Below, in pieces: positions 32,512 to 44,347 of a stretch of DNA of 64,000 nt. The number at the start of each line of letters is the position of its first letter. Position 1 is the first letter of the stretch. The translations under genes and the position numbers were made by a program. The notes under the pieces were generated by a model, which was not told the DNA's origin, searched no databases, and saw nothing but the letters and a program-made list of their open reading frames with translations. This DNA comes from Adiantum capillus-veneris (lineage: Eukaryota; Streptophyta; Polypodiopsida; Polypodiales; Pteridaceae). The stretch lies in assembly GCA_014529385.2 (NCBI GenBank), contig CM043943.1, positions 156,237,592-156,301,591 on the forward strand, in the 5' to 3' direction.

Positions 32512-32513
<2 letters not shown>

Positions 32514-33072
32514 CACTTGAGTCATTTTTCTTTTCCCTCCCTTGATTTCTCACACAGAGGGCGTAGACGAACTCCTTAACCTCCTTTCTAATTAGGCAAC
32601 ATCCTCCTTTCTCTCTCTATTCTCTCTTGGTGCACCTGCATGTACAGCATGTACATTAAAGTTGCCCATGAGTTTATGCATCAGGCTACAAGCACAAGGG
32701 TGGAGTTGTTTCAAGCCTTGGTAGGTACCTGAGTGGCCTCATAGAGTTTCTGAAAGCTTGTTAGTCCTAACCTTTTTTGGTGTTTTTGATGCACCCATAA
32801 TTAACCGCTTTATATGTACTTCTATGACTTGGGGATTTTGTTAGGGCCTCACCATGTAATGAGGTTTGAGGTTCTAAATCCTCCCCTGCTTTGTGGAAAT
32901 TTTAGATGACGTATGACCCTTTTGCACTGAGGTGTTTGGTGGTCCGATCCAGCATGGCATGATTATTTTTTTCAATATACCTTGCGCTTGCATCAATTTT
33001 TCAACAGTGTTGCTTATATTTGCTCAAAATCAGCTTCGCTCGGTTTTCTTTGCTCATTCTTTAGAAATTCCC

Positions 33073-34428
33073 CTTTGCACGTACTACTTCCTTGTTTGTC
33101 ATTGTCAAAAAAAATTGGTTTAATCGAAATGTTGGATTAAGTGTTGTACAGGCCTCTCAAAGGAAGGAGGAGGAGATCGTCTCTGCAAAGATAAATGTTG
33201 ACCGACTGTTTATGGTGCAGTGCAACTCATAATTAAAGAAGGCGGGGCACACAAAGCATCATGATGTTTTGAATCCGAATTATGTAATGAAGCTTTAGAG
33301 CACAATTGTAATCATTATCCACACAAAAATGAAATACAAATCTTCTTGCAAACAAAGTTTGAGCACAAATGTTTTTTTGAGTCCGACTCAACTTATGTTT
33401 ACATTTGTACACTAAATTGTCCAATTCATTACATTGATTTGTAACTCTCATTTACAATAGTGGGGGAGATCCCTCCTGGGCTTGATTATCAATATAAAGG
33501 CTCGCTTTGGAAAGGAATAGATTGAGAGTTAGCAGGGATGGAAGGTGAGTGAGCAAGTGAATGAGTAGCCTTGACAACATGAGGGATTGAGGGTATTGAG
33601 TCATGCTCAAGAGACGGTCTGGGTGTTGGATGATGGACCAGGGGTTGAAGAGAGGATTATGTAGTGGGCTCCTTGTCCTCTATAAAATTGAGTATAATAA
33701 AAAGGCTAGAGGTGTAAGCTGTGTGTCTAACACAGCTGCCTCAGATTGGCAATTCCATGGGAGATTAGAGATGAGCATGTTGCAAATTGGTAAAAATTAA
33801 TGAGTATGCCAAACATGTTAGAATCATAAAAGAAGATCTGCAAAACATATTCATATACCAGAGACCAAAGTTTATAATTTGCTCCATCAACTCCCTCATT
33901 CCATCTCGCAATATGGTTATCTCCAAAGGGCCAAAGGCAAAATACATCATTCGTCCCCATAATAAAAGTGCAACATCAAATACTTGGAACAAATAATCTA
34001 TATGAAGTATAAGGTCTCATTCAGATTGCACAAGAGGCGGAAATGATTTTAAAAAAACTTCATAGTGCAAAAGATGACACAATTCTCTGTGTCCAATGGG
34101 TGTTTGCCTTCAGGTTACATCTCATGGCTACACAATCATGCAGTGTTCCAAAAAAATAAATTCCATGGAATTACAAAATTCCCTTTAGGATAGATTCAAA
34201 GACGAAATTTTGCAGAATAATTGGCATTTTTTTCAATTTAACTCTATATTTCTTAAATTTTCAAGTGGATTTTCTCCTTCTCCTCCCATGTTCAACCAAC
34301 TGTATGGATTTTCAATCGGCTCAAGCTCCGGAACACTGCAGTCATGGAGGACAGAGAATCTGTATGTTTTTTGAGCAATCAACGAGCCCTAACCATGCCT
34401 AAAGATGTTAAGGTGACTAACATAGATG
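33073..34428. other. spacer between duplication copies, no gene recognised
   Basis: This AT-rich, low-complexity region has short unrelated ORFs on both strands. No domain, LTR or inverted repeat was recognised. Confidence 0.55.
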
Positions 34429-35464
<1,036 letters not shown>

Positions 35465-37095
35465 TGTAATGGAATTAGCCTATTTAATTTGAGAGTAGCG
35501 GAAATTAATGAGAGTACTTTTGAGAAATGACTTTGTGAGCATAGCGGGTGAACATAATTGAATACATCAACATAATCATAGCAATTAGTTAACTTGGCAT
35601 GAACAATACTTTTGCAAGAGAGAGAATTTAGAGAACATGACAACAGTTGAGGACCGGATTTATGTGGAGCCGGTCCCCCCTCCAATAGGCATTTGTATTA
35701 TGATTTCTCCGATTAAGAGAGACTTGTTACAATACAATCTTTGTGTTCCTTGTGACCTAGGCGATGCAATGAAGATGGAAAGCTTCATGCATCACAAACA
35801 TAACATAAACTTGAAGAAAGCTTTAACTATCCCAAGCCTCAGTCCCAAGACCTCAAACACCTTCGAAGTTGGAGAGAGCTAGCAAGGAATGAGGGTAGGG
35901 AAGAGGAAGAAGAAACATTTCTTAGGAGAAAGAATTAGTTCCTCACTTATCATAACTCTTGTTGCTAGCATACATAATAGCATAGTAATGAAGAAGAAGG
36001 AGATGGCAAGCTTAAGCATTGAAGCATGGCTCTTGGTTGGATTTGCACTCCATATCCAAGAGTGTTTGTGTAGGCTCTCAACCTCTACTTGCTTGGAGAA
36101 GGAGAGGGAGCTCTTGCACTTTGCATAGCACACAATGAGAGTGTTTTTGAGTGTGTGTGGGTGAGTATACCCCCTAAGCAACCCCCTAGCTTGCTTGGGT
36201 CGACCCCCCCTTCTAGCTCATGCTTGAAGCTCATTGGACCCCTCCAGGCCTAGCCAATCACAAGCAGGAGGCATTACAAGCAGCAACGGTAGCTTGAGAC
36301 AAGTGTCCCCCTTTCCCCTTTGAGAGAGAGGGCTAGATAAATGCTAAATCAATTAATTAAATCTCCTAAACTATTATTGGACCCCTTGGGTGGCCAACCA
36401 ATAGGCTTCAGGCACACCATGAGGGCAACATGAGGAGGAACTTGACAAATGTCCCTCTTGCTTTCTTTGTACCATGCATGCCTTGTGTGAGTGTGTGGGT
36501 GTTCTCTCTCATCCCCCCTCATGTAGGGCTCGCCCCCTCCTTGTAGGGATTGAATATTTGACTTTTTGACACCTCAATCCGCTCATACATAGGCCCAATT
36601 CCCACCACAATCTTGGCCGTTAAGCACTTTAAGCTTGGGCTAGGTTCTCACCTTAAGTGCAACCCTAGCATCTCAAGCATGTCAAGCACCTCAAGCATCT
36701 CAATAATTAAGCACCTCAAGCATCTCAAGCACCTCAATCATCAAGCACCTTAGTCATCAAGCATGACAAGCGGGACAAGCACCTCGAGCTGGGTCGGGTT
36801 CCCGCGCCTCCAGGTCAACCCTAGCTTACCTAAGGTCAAAGGACTTTTACACACATTATTGGCGGTCTTCAATGAAGCTAACCCTAAGGTCTTATGCTCC
36901 ATTGGTTAGCCTTGCTCTTTGATAGACCATCTCTCATTTGGGCCCCTTTACCATTTGCCCCATGTTGAGATAGATCTATAAGCACATGTCTATATATTAA
37001 CCCTTGTTCCCGTTTATTCTCCCACATTAAGTGATCAGTTTAATATGAGAGAATCATTTGGGTTGGTCAGATATTAGATATTAGATTTTATGACG
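35465..37095 (-). repeat. 3' LTR of G2 (left copy)
   Basis: 1,631 bp, TGTAATGGAATTAGCC ... TTTTATGACG. The last base is G where the right copy has A, a mutation at the terminal CA. It contains a short-unit minisatellite (CTCAAGCAY, 36665-36790) and the GACCGG ... CCGGTC inverted pair near 35655-35675. Confidence 0.93.
36661..36800. repeat. 9-bp minisatellite inside G2 LTR
   Basis: Degenerate repeats of CTCAAGCAT / CTCAAGCAC, about a dozen units, mirrored in the right LTR at 45541-45680. It is part of the LTR and not an independent locus. Confidence 0.8.
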
Positions 37096-37110
37096 TTACC
37101 TCTCTCTTGA
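37096..37110 (-). other. polypurine tract of G2
   Basis: The reverse strand reads CAAGAGAGAGGTAA directly before the LTR. The same tract stands next to the G3 LTR at 57225. Confidence 0.75.
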
Positions 37111-37453
37111 AATCATAGTCATCCTCGATATGAGGTAAAAGAGATAAAGCCTTAGTCATTAGTCAATTTTACTTAGCGGGTAGAGGATCCCTTTTTACCC
37201 TATGACATCTTTCCAAGATGTATGACTAATCCATTTGGTGCTTGGGAGACATAGCTGCCGCAAGCATGTCTGCTCTTTAGTCCATTTCATTCTCCCAAAG
37301 TAGAGTGACAAATTCTACTTGGTGTTTGAGAGACGTCATCATCACAAACATGATTCTAAGCATGCATACTAGTTAAATTTGTGCACAATTAAAAAGAGGA
37401 CTAGTCTTATAAGAAAAAAACATGAGTCATTTAAAAGAAATTTGTACATTTGC

Positions 37454-38982
37454 TTACTCTAATGTAGCATTGTATGCATTGACAAGGTTCATACTATCCT
37501 TAAGCTGTATTCCTTGCATCCATCTAGCATCTTCAAAAGGATAATTTTTGAACTTAATAAGATACCGTCGGATAATCTTACCATGTCGTAGTACCTTGTC
37601 TTCATGCCGAAGGATAGCTTCGGGTTGTAGCACCTCTTTTTGGTCTTCAACTTCGGGAGGGTCTTCAATAATTGGTTCAGTTGGTAGCTCTCCTTTGTAG
37701 GGATTAAGTAGGCTTACATGAAAGGCATTGTGTATGAGCCAATGGTTGGGCAACTTGAGTTGATAAACCGTCTCATTGATGGGCTTCAAGATTTGGAAAG
37801 GACCATAGTATCTTTTTGCTCTAGTGTAGCATCATACTTTTGATGGCCCGTAGGATTTTTGCCCGTCGTTTGCCTTAATCGAGCCTTAGGAAACTTGAGT
37901 AAGACCCAATCATTTTCTTTGAACATTAAGGCTCTTCTTTGCTTATCAGCAGCAGATTTTTGCCTTTGTTGAGAGATGGATATAGCCTCCTTAATCTTTT
38001 GAAAAGATTCTTGTAGGTCATGGCCATACTCATCGGCGGCGAAGATCTTCCCATGTACTTTGAGTAGCAAGGGACTTTTAGGTCTTCCCTCAATGATCTC
38101 AAAAGGTGCTTTTCCCGTAGAAGTATGTACAGTATTATTGTAGGCATACTCTACAAGAGGTAAGTACTTTTCCCATTGTGAGCATTGATCTACTTCGGTA
38201 ACATAAGTCTTGAGTAGATCGAGTATCGTAAGATTGGCTATCTCACTTTGGCCATCCGTTTGTGGGTGATAGGCGGCGGAAGAGAAATTCAATCTTGTTC
38301 CTGGATTTTCAAAGAGACCTTTCCAGAAATTACTGGTCATTCTAGGATCTCTATCTGACAAGATGGATGTAGGTAATCCATGGTGCTTGAAAATCTGAGA
38401 TATGAAGAGAGTTGCCATTTGATGGGCCTTAATAGTCTTTTTGACAGGAATAAAATGTGCTTGCTTGCTAAACCTGTCAACTATTGTCCATATTCCTGTA
38501 TTCCCATGGATAGACTTAGGTAATCCAAAGATAAAATCCATGGATATACTCTCCCATGGTGAATTTGGGATAGGCAATGGCTGGAGTAATTCAGGTTGCT
38601 TCCCTCTATCATACTTGGTCTTTTGGCATACTACACATTTTGAAACGTACTCTTGTATGTCCACTTTCATGGTAGGCCAATAGAAGTACGTCTCTACTCC
38701 TCGAAGAGTAGGTTGAATACCTCTATGCCTTGCATATGGAGGAGCATGGGATTCATACATAACTTTCTCACGAAGGGAATGGGTAACACATAGCCTATTG
38801 CCGTGGAGAAGATAACCATCCTGCAAGGTGAATGGTTCCTCTTTCTTCCCCAAAGCAAGGGCTGACATTATGTCTCTAAAGTCAGGGTCAGTAGCATACT
38901 CATCTATCATAGAGGATAAATCATTGTGAGTAGCTATAGACACCGCATTAACTTTGGGTCGTCGTGAAAGTGCATCGGCCAC
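37454..38982 (-). pseudogene. G2 integrase with chromodomain-like C-terminus
   Basis: Reverse strand, two overlapping frames (38982-37786 and 37789-37454) joined by one frameshift. The H2C2 finger is YESHAPPYARHRGIQ ... FYWPTMKVDIQEYVSKCVVCQ. The DDE core is ISMDFIFGLP, ILSDRDPRM and DGQSEIAN. The C-terminal part has DWVLLKFPKARLRQTTGK and, in the second frame, VYQLKLPNHWLIHNAFHVSLL. It ends with a chromodomain-like stretch (EAILRHEDKVLRHGKIIRRYLIKFKNYPFEDARW is its span, about 37480-37590). In chromoviruses this end directs integration to particular chromatin. An Ala inserted in FSSAAYHPQ (G3 has FSSAYHPQ) is a small in-frame change. Confidence 0.92.
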
Positions 38983-40304
38983 TTGATTGTGCTTACAGCT
39001 ATGTGAGCAATATGGAAATTAAATTGCAAAAGAAAATTTGCCCACCTCTTTTGTTTGTCGGAAAGCTTGGTTTGCATCATGAAATACTTGAGACTTTGGT
39101 GGTTAGTTCGTAGGATAAATGGAGTCCCCAATAGGTAGTGCTTCCATGTGTCTAGGGCATGTAGAACAGCTAAAAGCTCTTTCTCATAAATGCCCAAGAA
39201 TCGTTCATCAATATTGAGCCTTCGGCTCTCATATGCTATGGCATGCCCTTCTTGAAGCAAAACTGCTCCAAGGCAATCACCACAAGCATCACATTGGACC
39301 TCAAATGGCTTTGAGAGATCCGGAAGCACGAGGACTGGTTGGGAAGTAAGCTTCTCTTTGAGATTTTCAAATGCATTTTGCTCCTTAGCAGTCCATACAA
39401 ACTTAACGTTCTTCTTAGTTAAGTTGTGTAGTGGTCCTGCTACTTGAGAGAATTTTGCTATGAAGCGTCTATAGTATGCGCACATACCAACAAAGCTTCT
39501 TAGCTCATGTAGATTTCTTGGGTTAGTCCATGCTTTTATTACCTCTAACTTTGATGGATCCATTCGGATACCATCTTTAGAGATAATATGACCTAGGTAT
39601 TGAATCTCTTGAAGGAAGAATTCTCTTTTCTTTTGGTTGAGAAAAAGCTTATTCTCCCTCAATGCTTGAAAAATCACTTGGAGATGTTGCTTATGTTCCT
39701 CCAAAGACTTGGAGTAGATGATGATATCATCAAAGAACACTCCAGTGAATTTGCGGTATGGTCTAAAAAATTTCTCCATCAAACGATTGAACATAGCTGG
39801 TGCATTGGTCGAGCCAAAAGGCCTGACTAGATATTCATAAAGACCAAACGTTGTGCGAAACGCGGTCTTTAAGATATATGCATCCACTATCCTTATTTGA
39901 TGATAGCCACTCTTAAGGTCAATCCTACTGAAGTAGGTAGAGCCTTGTAGCTTATCAAATAGATCTTCTACCCGAGGTACGGGAAATCTGTTTTTGATAG
40001 TGATATGGTTTAGTGCTCGATAGTCCACACACATATGGTATGTACCATCTTTCTTTTGTACTAAAAGGATTGGAGAACAAAAGGGAGAGGAACTAGGCCT
40101 CACCATCCCTTTGTCTACCAGCTCTTGTACTTGCCTCATGATCTCCTCTTGTTGAGCTTGTGAGACTCGATACGGAGGCTTGTTAGGTGGTGAGCTTCCA
40201 GGAAGAAGCTCAATGTGATGGTCATCATCCCCTCGTTTTGGAGGTAAGTCCATAGGGATATCATCGATGAACACATCTTGGAATCCTTTTAGAAAATTAG
40301 ACAA
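38934..40304 (-). pseudogene. G2 reverse transcriptase and RNase H
   Basis: A 456-codon reverse-strand frame. RT phrases are SPILLVQKKDGTYHMCVDYR, YFSRIDLKSGYHQIRI and VFFDDIIIYS (catalytic FFDD, 39727-39735 on plus). The usual VMPFGLTNAP reads VRPFGSTNAP. RNase H follows: PFEVQCDACGDCLGAVLLQEG, FLGIYEKELLAVLHALDTWKHYL and RTNHQSLKYF, with Asn where Asp-His-Lys is normal. The usual end HVKGKSNKVADALSRR is disturbed: the frame ends out of phase and MADALSRRPK begins the integrase frame at 38982. To the right the frame is broken by a 131-bp tandem duplication. Confidence 0.92.
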
Positions 40305-40500
40305 GTCTAACTCTTCTTGATTCCTACCATTTACATTTGATGAAACATTAGTATCTTTTAGAGACTCTTTGGAGGTAAGTCCATAGGGATATCATCGATG
40401 AACACATCTTGGAATCCTTTTAGAAAATTAGACAAGTCTAACTCTTCTTGATTCCTACCATTTACATTTGATGAAACATTAGTATCTTTTAGAGACTCTT
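40237..40500. repeat. 131-bp tandem duplication in G2 pol
   Basis: The sequence from TTTGGAGGTAAGTCC to GAGACTCTT occurs twice, starting at 40237 and 40368, essentially identical. The length is not a multiple of three, so it shifts the reading frame between protease and RT (the encoded NFLKGFQDVFIDDIPMDLPP appears twice). A short CTTT/TTTG microhomology stands at the junction. Confidence 0.93.
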
Positions 40501-41086
40501 TGACAAAAATCATGTACGCAGAAACTAAGCTCTTCATTGACTTATCAAAAGCAAGAGGATTTACAAGTGCAATAGTGCGACCACGCTCACTAGCATCTAT
40601 ATACATGTTCTTAATTTCCCCTGTAGGTGAAGTAGATTTTCCTTTCAGGGAACTTCATGTTGGCAGCCATGCGATCAAACCATGGTGCCCCTAGGATAAC
40701 ATCCCCATGTTGGAGAGGAGAGATGAAGAAGTCTTCTTTGTTGACATAGCTTTGGACATGAAGCCTCAACTTCCCAATCAAGGGAGTAACAGAGGCTTGT
40801 TGTCCCTTGAAAGTTGCATCAGCCACTACTATATCTCCCATCTCAAAAGCTTGAATGCCAACTTGGTGGCCAACTCCGTTGATATGAAGTTGAGAGTAGA
40901 GCCAGGGTCAAACAAGATGAAGGCATCGTGCTCTCTTACCTTTCCCCAAGCATAGGAAAGTGATGATCCTTTGCAATGAGCATCCTCTTTTGGAGCTTCG
41001 ATTGTGGAAGCCCTAGGAGTCTCATTGAGAGTATTCTTCTTGGGGCAAGAACCTAGCCATATCCTTGCTCCCCACACTTGAAACAC
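40501..41086 (-). pseudogene. G2 protease domain
   Basis: The reverse-strand pieces 41086-40829, 40841-40611 and 40606-40501 follow each other with overlaps, so frameshifts separate them. The active-site loop reads FILFDPGSTLNFIS, with Pro where Ser or Thr is normal; the catalytic Asp is kept. The later strand is VILGAPWFDRM. This is the retropepsin between gag and RT. The first piece starts in the zinc knuckle of gag, out of frame, which indicates one more frameshift near 41060. Confidence 0.85.
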
Positions 41087-42368
41087 TTATGGTCCTTGCG
41101 AAAAGCTTCAAACTCTTCAGGAGAGAGTTTGTTTTTACCTTTGTAAACTCCCTTCTCCTTGGACCGATTGTTGTTGTTGTTGGAATTGACTTGGGAAGTA
41201 TTTTGAACATTGGTATTCCCCTTTGCATCATTTTTGTCTTTGTTTTCCATGGGCTTGACATTACGTCTAGCCCCTTGATGGAAATTGATGCGTGAAGCAA
41301 CCATGGTGTGATGGATTACTTCGCTAATAGTACCAGGGCATTGAGAGTTGATGTATTTGGCCATCTCTTCAGGTAATCCCGCACAGAATTGCTGCCTTTG
41401 CTCGGCAAAGTCCATCTTTTGAAAGACAGTAGCCTTGAGATGTAAATCCCAAAACTTGTCTACATATTTGTGGATAGACTCATGGGAGAGGAGCTTCAAG
41501 CTGCGCCATTCGGTAAGCACTTCGTCCTTTGCATCGCTTGCAAGGAATTGCTTCATGATGGAAACTTGTAGAGTTTTCCATGTCTTTGGGGCTTCACCAT
41601 TTCCACGAAGGCTAGCCCACCATTGACAAGCTAATTTTTGGAAGTGCATAGCTACATGGTGTAGCTTGGAGGACTCTGTGAAGCCCTCATCTCCAAAGGC
41701 CGCATCAAATTGCTGGGTGAAGGCCAACACTTTGTCGGTAGCACCGAAGGTGCCATCATAGGTGAGAAAAGAGATACTCTTTCCTCCCTCCTTGAACTTC
41801 TTTAGCTTTTGTGACCTTCGCCATGCAGGAAATAATCTGCGATGTCCTCCCCTCTTGTATTCTCTAGGAGAATACCATAACTTTCGTCGGAAGAGGAGGA
41901 AGGTGAAGAAGAAGGAGAAGAGGGTGACCTCTTCCTAGCCCTTTTCTTCCTTTGTTTCCTCTCTTGCCTTTCAGAGTGATGAGGAGAAGGACTATGTGTT
42001 GATCTTTTCCTCTTGGGAGGAGTGGGCGATCGTCTAGACCGTCATCTTCGTGGAGCCACATCTTCAGAGGAACTTAAACATTCATTGCTTTCTTGCTCTT
42101 TGGATTCCTCCTCTCGAATGGGAGAGAGTCTTCTTTTGGGGGTCTCTTCAAGAGGCCTCCTAAGCTAGCTCTCCTCTTGGAGAGGAAGGGAAATTCCATA
42201 AGCATGAAGTTGTTGAGTAACTTCGGCTTGCAAAGCAGGGTTGGCCATAGCTTGCTGCAACCTAGTCACGAGATAATTCACAAACATGGGAGCATCATCA
42301 TTAGCACCTTCATGTGCAAAATCAAAGCTATCAATGTTCATTCTATTCTCTTGATTATTGTCGGCCAT
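41053..42368 (-). pseudogene. G2 gag
   Basis: Reverse strand. The start is MADNNQENRMNIDSFDF (ATG 42366-42368), about 370 bases from the primer-binding site. The first part (to 42165) ends in a stop. A basic Arg/Ser-rich region follows in other frames (41864-42061). The capsid part (41730-41053) is intact: FTESSKLHHVAMHFQKLACQWW, WKTLQVSIMKQFLA, EWRSLKLLSHESIHKYVDKFW. A Lys-rich linker leads to the CCHC knuckle, CFKCGEQGY, where the frame breaks. It matches the gag of G3 (53640-55138) closely, so the two elements belong to sister families. Confidence 0.9.
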
Positions 42369-42389
42369 GTTAACAAAATTTATGTATGT

Positions 42390-42739
42390 ACTTAGTGTAT
42401 GCTTTGGCAATTCAAAACCTTAGTGTATGCTTTTGGCAATTCAAAACCTTAGTTGGTTAATTATAGAGAATAGATGAGTAGGTCTAACATAGCAGAGTTG
42501 CCAAGGGCTAGCTCCTTTCAGACTTCTTATGGCTCAATAATGGTAAAGCCGTAGGCAAATCTAAAAAGACTCCATTATTAAGTCCAAAGCTCCCGAGGTG
42601 TGCACCATCCCCCACATAGTGGGCTCAACAAAACCGATAATAGATCCCAGTTCCACTTACCCTAATATAATTAACAACATCAACCATTTATAGGCTACTT
42701 AAGGACCTCTCTTCTTAAGCAAGAAAAGAGAAACCAAAT
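42390..42739 (-). other. G2 untranslated leader
   Basis: This lies between gag start and primer-binding site. A ~30-bp stretch (TTTGGCAATTCAAAACCTTAG) is tandemly repeated at 42400-42453. No coding sequence. Confidence 0.7.
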
Positions 42740-42751
42740 GCTCTGATACCA
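42740..42751 (-). other. primer-binding site of G2 (initiator Met-tRNA), separated from its LTR
   Basis: The reverse strand reads TGGTATCAGAGC. It should lie directly inside the 5' LTR. Instead a solo LTR with ACCAA duplications is inserted here, leaving the true 5' LTR 1.6 kb away. Confidence 0.93.
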
Positions 42752-42752
42752 A
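42748..42752. repeat. target duplication ACCAA of the solo LTR
   Basis: ACCAA is found at 42748-42752 and again at 44343-44347, on either side of the inserted LTR. It is part of the primer-binding site. Confidence 0.92.
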
Positions 42753-44342
42753 TGTAACATTTAATTGCCTATAATCTTATGTGTAGCGGAAATTAGCATG
42801 AACATAGTGAGCATTTCATTAGAGTTGATTCCTAATGAGAATTACAAGAGTGCTTGGGTGGAGAGAGCAACAAAAAGCATAACACCTAGTTAGATAGCAT
42901 CGACAATACTTTCAAAAGAGAGAGCAATTAAGCTATTGACAACAGTTGAGGACCGGATTTGCATGGAGCCGGTCCCCCCTCCAAAAGGCTTTGTATTATG
43001 GTTTCTCCCATCAAGAGAGACATTGTACAATACAATTCTTTGTGTTCCTTCAAGACGAGCTAGTGTAATGAAGATGGAAGCTTCATACACCAAGCAAAAC
43101 ACTTAATCAAGCACAACTTGAATTATCCCCGTTCTCAGACCCAAGACCTCACACACCTTCGAAGATGGTGAGAGCTAGCAGGGTATGAGAGTAGATTGAG
43201 AGGAAAAAGAAGTATCTTACGAGAAAGAAATACATCTCCTCACATAATCACTCATATTAGCATAGCTTAACTTAGTAATTAGCTTGGTAGAGAAGATGAG
43301 CATGCATTGAAGCTTGGCTCTTGGTTGGATTTGCATCCACATGCCAAGAGAGTGTTGATGTAGGCTTCTATCTCACAAGCTTGGAGTAGGTGATGAGCTC
43401 TCCATTAAAGCTTGGGAGGAGATAGAGTATTTTCCCTTCACACATGGTCAAGTGTGAGAGTGTGTGTGTCAATGCCAAGCAAAAATCAGCCCCCTCTCTC
43501 TCTTGGGCGATCCCTAGCTGCTAAGTTAGTCTGGCTTTTGCCTCATTGGACCTCCCCAGGTCAAGCCAATAGGGATTAAGCAGCATAAGTGATAGCCTTC
43601 TGACATGTGTCCCCCTTTCCCCTTTTGTGAGAGCTTTAGATAATTAAATAATTAAACTAAACTCTCATTGGACCCCTTTGCCTCCTGGCCAATAGGAATC
43701 AGGCAAGCCATGGGGCTCCTGAATGCTCATTGGACCCCTTGGGAGACTGCCCAATAGTCTTCTAGGACACTTAATTCTTATTGGTTTCTTTTATTAAATG
43801 TTTTTAAATTAATTAAACTAGATTTACTCTAGCCTAATTCTCATTGGTCCACTTCAAGGGTCTTCCAATAGGAATTGGGCATACCTTGTGGGCATCTGGC
43901 CTAGGGAGCTGACATGTGTCCCTCATTCCCTTTGTGTAAAGGGAGCCTGTGTGTGTGTGTGTGGCTTTCTCTCTCATCCCCTAGCTTTGGGGCTTGCCCC
44001 CTCCCATGTAGGGATGTAGAAAGACTTTTTGGGCACACACTAAGCATCCAATTTTCCCTAAGGTTGACCTTTGGACACAACCTTTGAATTTTGGAACCTT
44101 AGCATTTTGGAAGTCTTAATGGGCTGAACCTTAGGGTCTTTTTAGCCCGTTGTTTCACATGGCTCTTTTGCAGATGGCCCCCCCTTTGGATCCCTATTTT
44201 CCCTCCTTTGGATCCCTACTGTGGCCGGTCTGCTAACTTAACCAATATTCTAGCTTTTTCTCCCTTGGCACTTCCCCACATTAAATGATCAATTTAATAT
44301 GAGAAAATCATTTAGGAGAATTAGATATTGATTATTATGACA
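42753..44342 (-). mobile_element. solo LTR of the G3-type family, inserted in the G2 primer-binding site
   Basis: 1,590 bp, TGTAACATTTAATTGCC ... ATTATTATGACA. It matches the G3 LTR (55637-57224, 1,588 bp) from end to end and only partly resembles the G2 LTRs. No internal sequence accompanies it and 5-bp duplications flank it, so it is the remnant of an insertion that lost its interior by LTR-LTR recombination. It separates the G2 5' LTR from the primer site, so G2 could no longer reverse transcribe normally after this event. Confidence 0.93.
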
Positions 44343-44347
44343 ACCAA

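Larger units (their letters stand above)
29580..33072 (+). repeat. segmental duplication, copy A
   Basis: This block is repeated in the same orientation at 34429-35464 plus 45976-48132 (copy B, split by element G2). Shared landmarks are CTTCGCTTAACCACACCAAA, the GGCCTCCTCGG hairpin, GGGCTTTTTCCCGTCACCCG, GGGTGGTACCCGAGCGTG and GGCACTTGAGTCATTTTTC. Copy A has about 630 bp (31800-32430) that copy B lacks. Several CT microsatellites lie at the same places but differ in length. No gene or transposase is recognisable, and I found no inverted ends, so the unit is an unclassified repeat. Confidence 0.85.

Noticed and set aside
36661-36800. Short spaced repeats resembling a CRISPR array
   Set aside because: Units are 9 bp, degenerate, without spacers, and lie inside a plant LTR.
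42740-42751. Met-tRNA-like sequences as tRNA genes
   Set aside because: Only 12 bases complementary to the tRNA 3' end are present at three LTR junctions. They are primer-binding sites.
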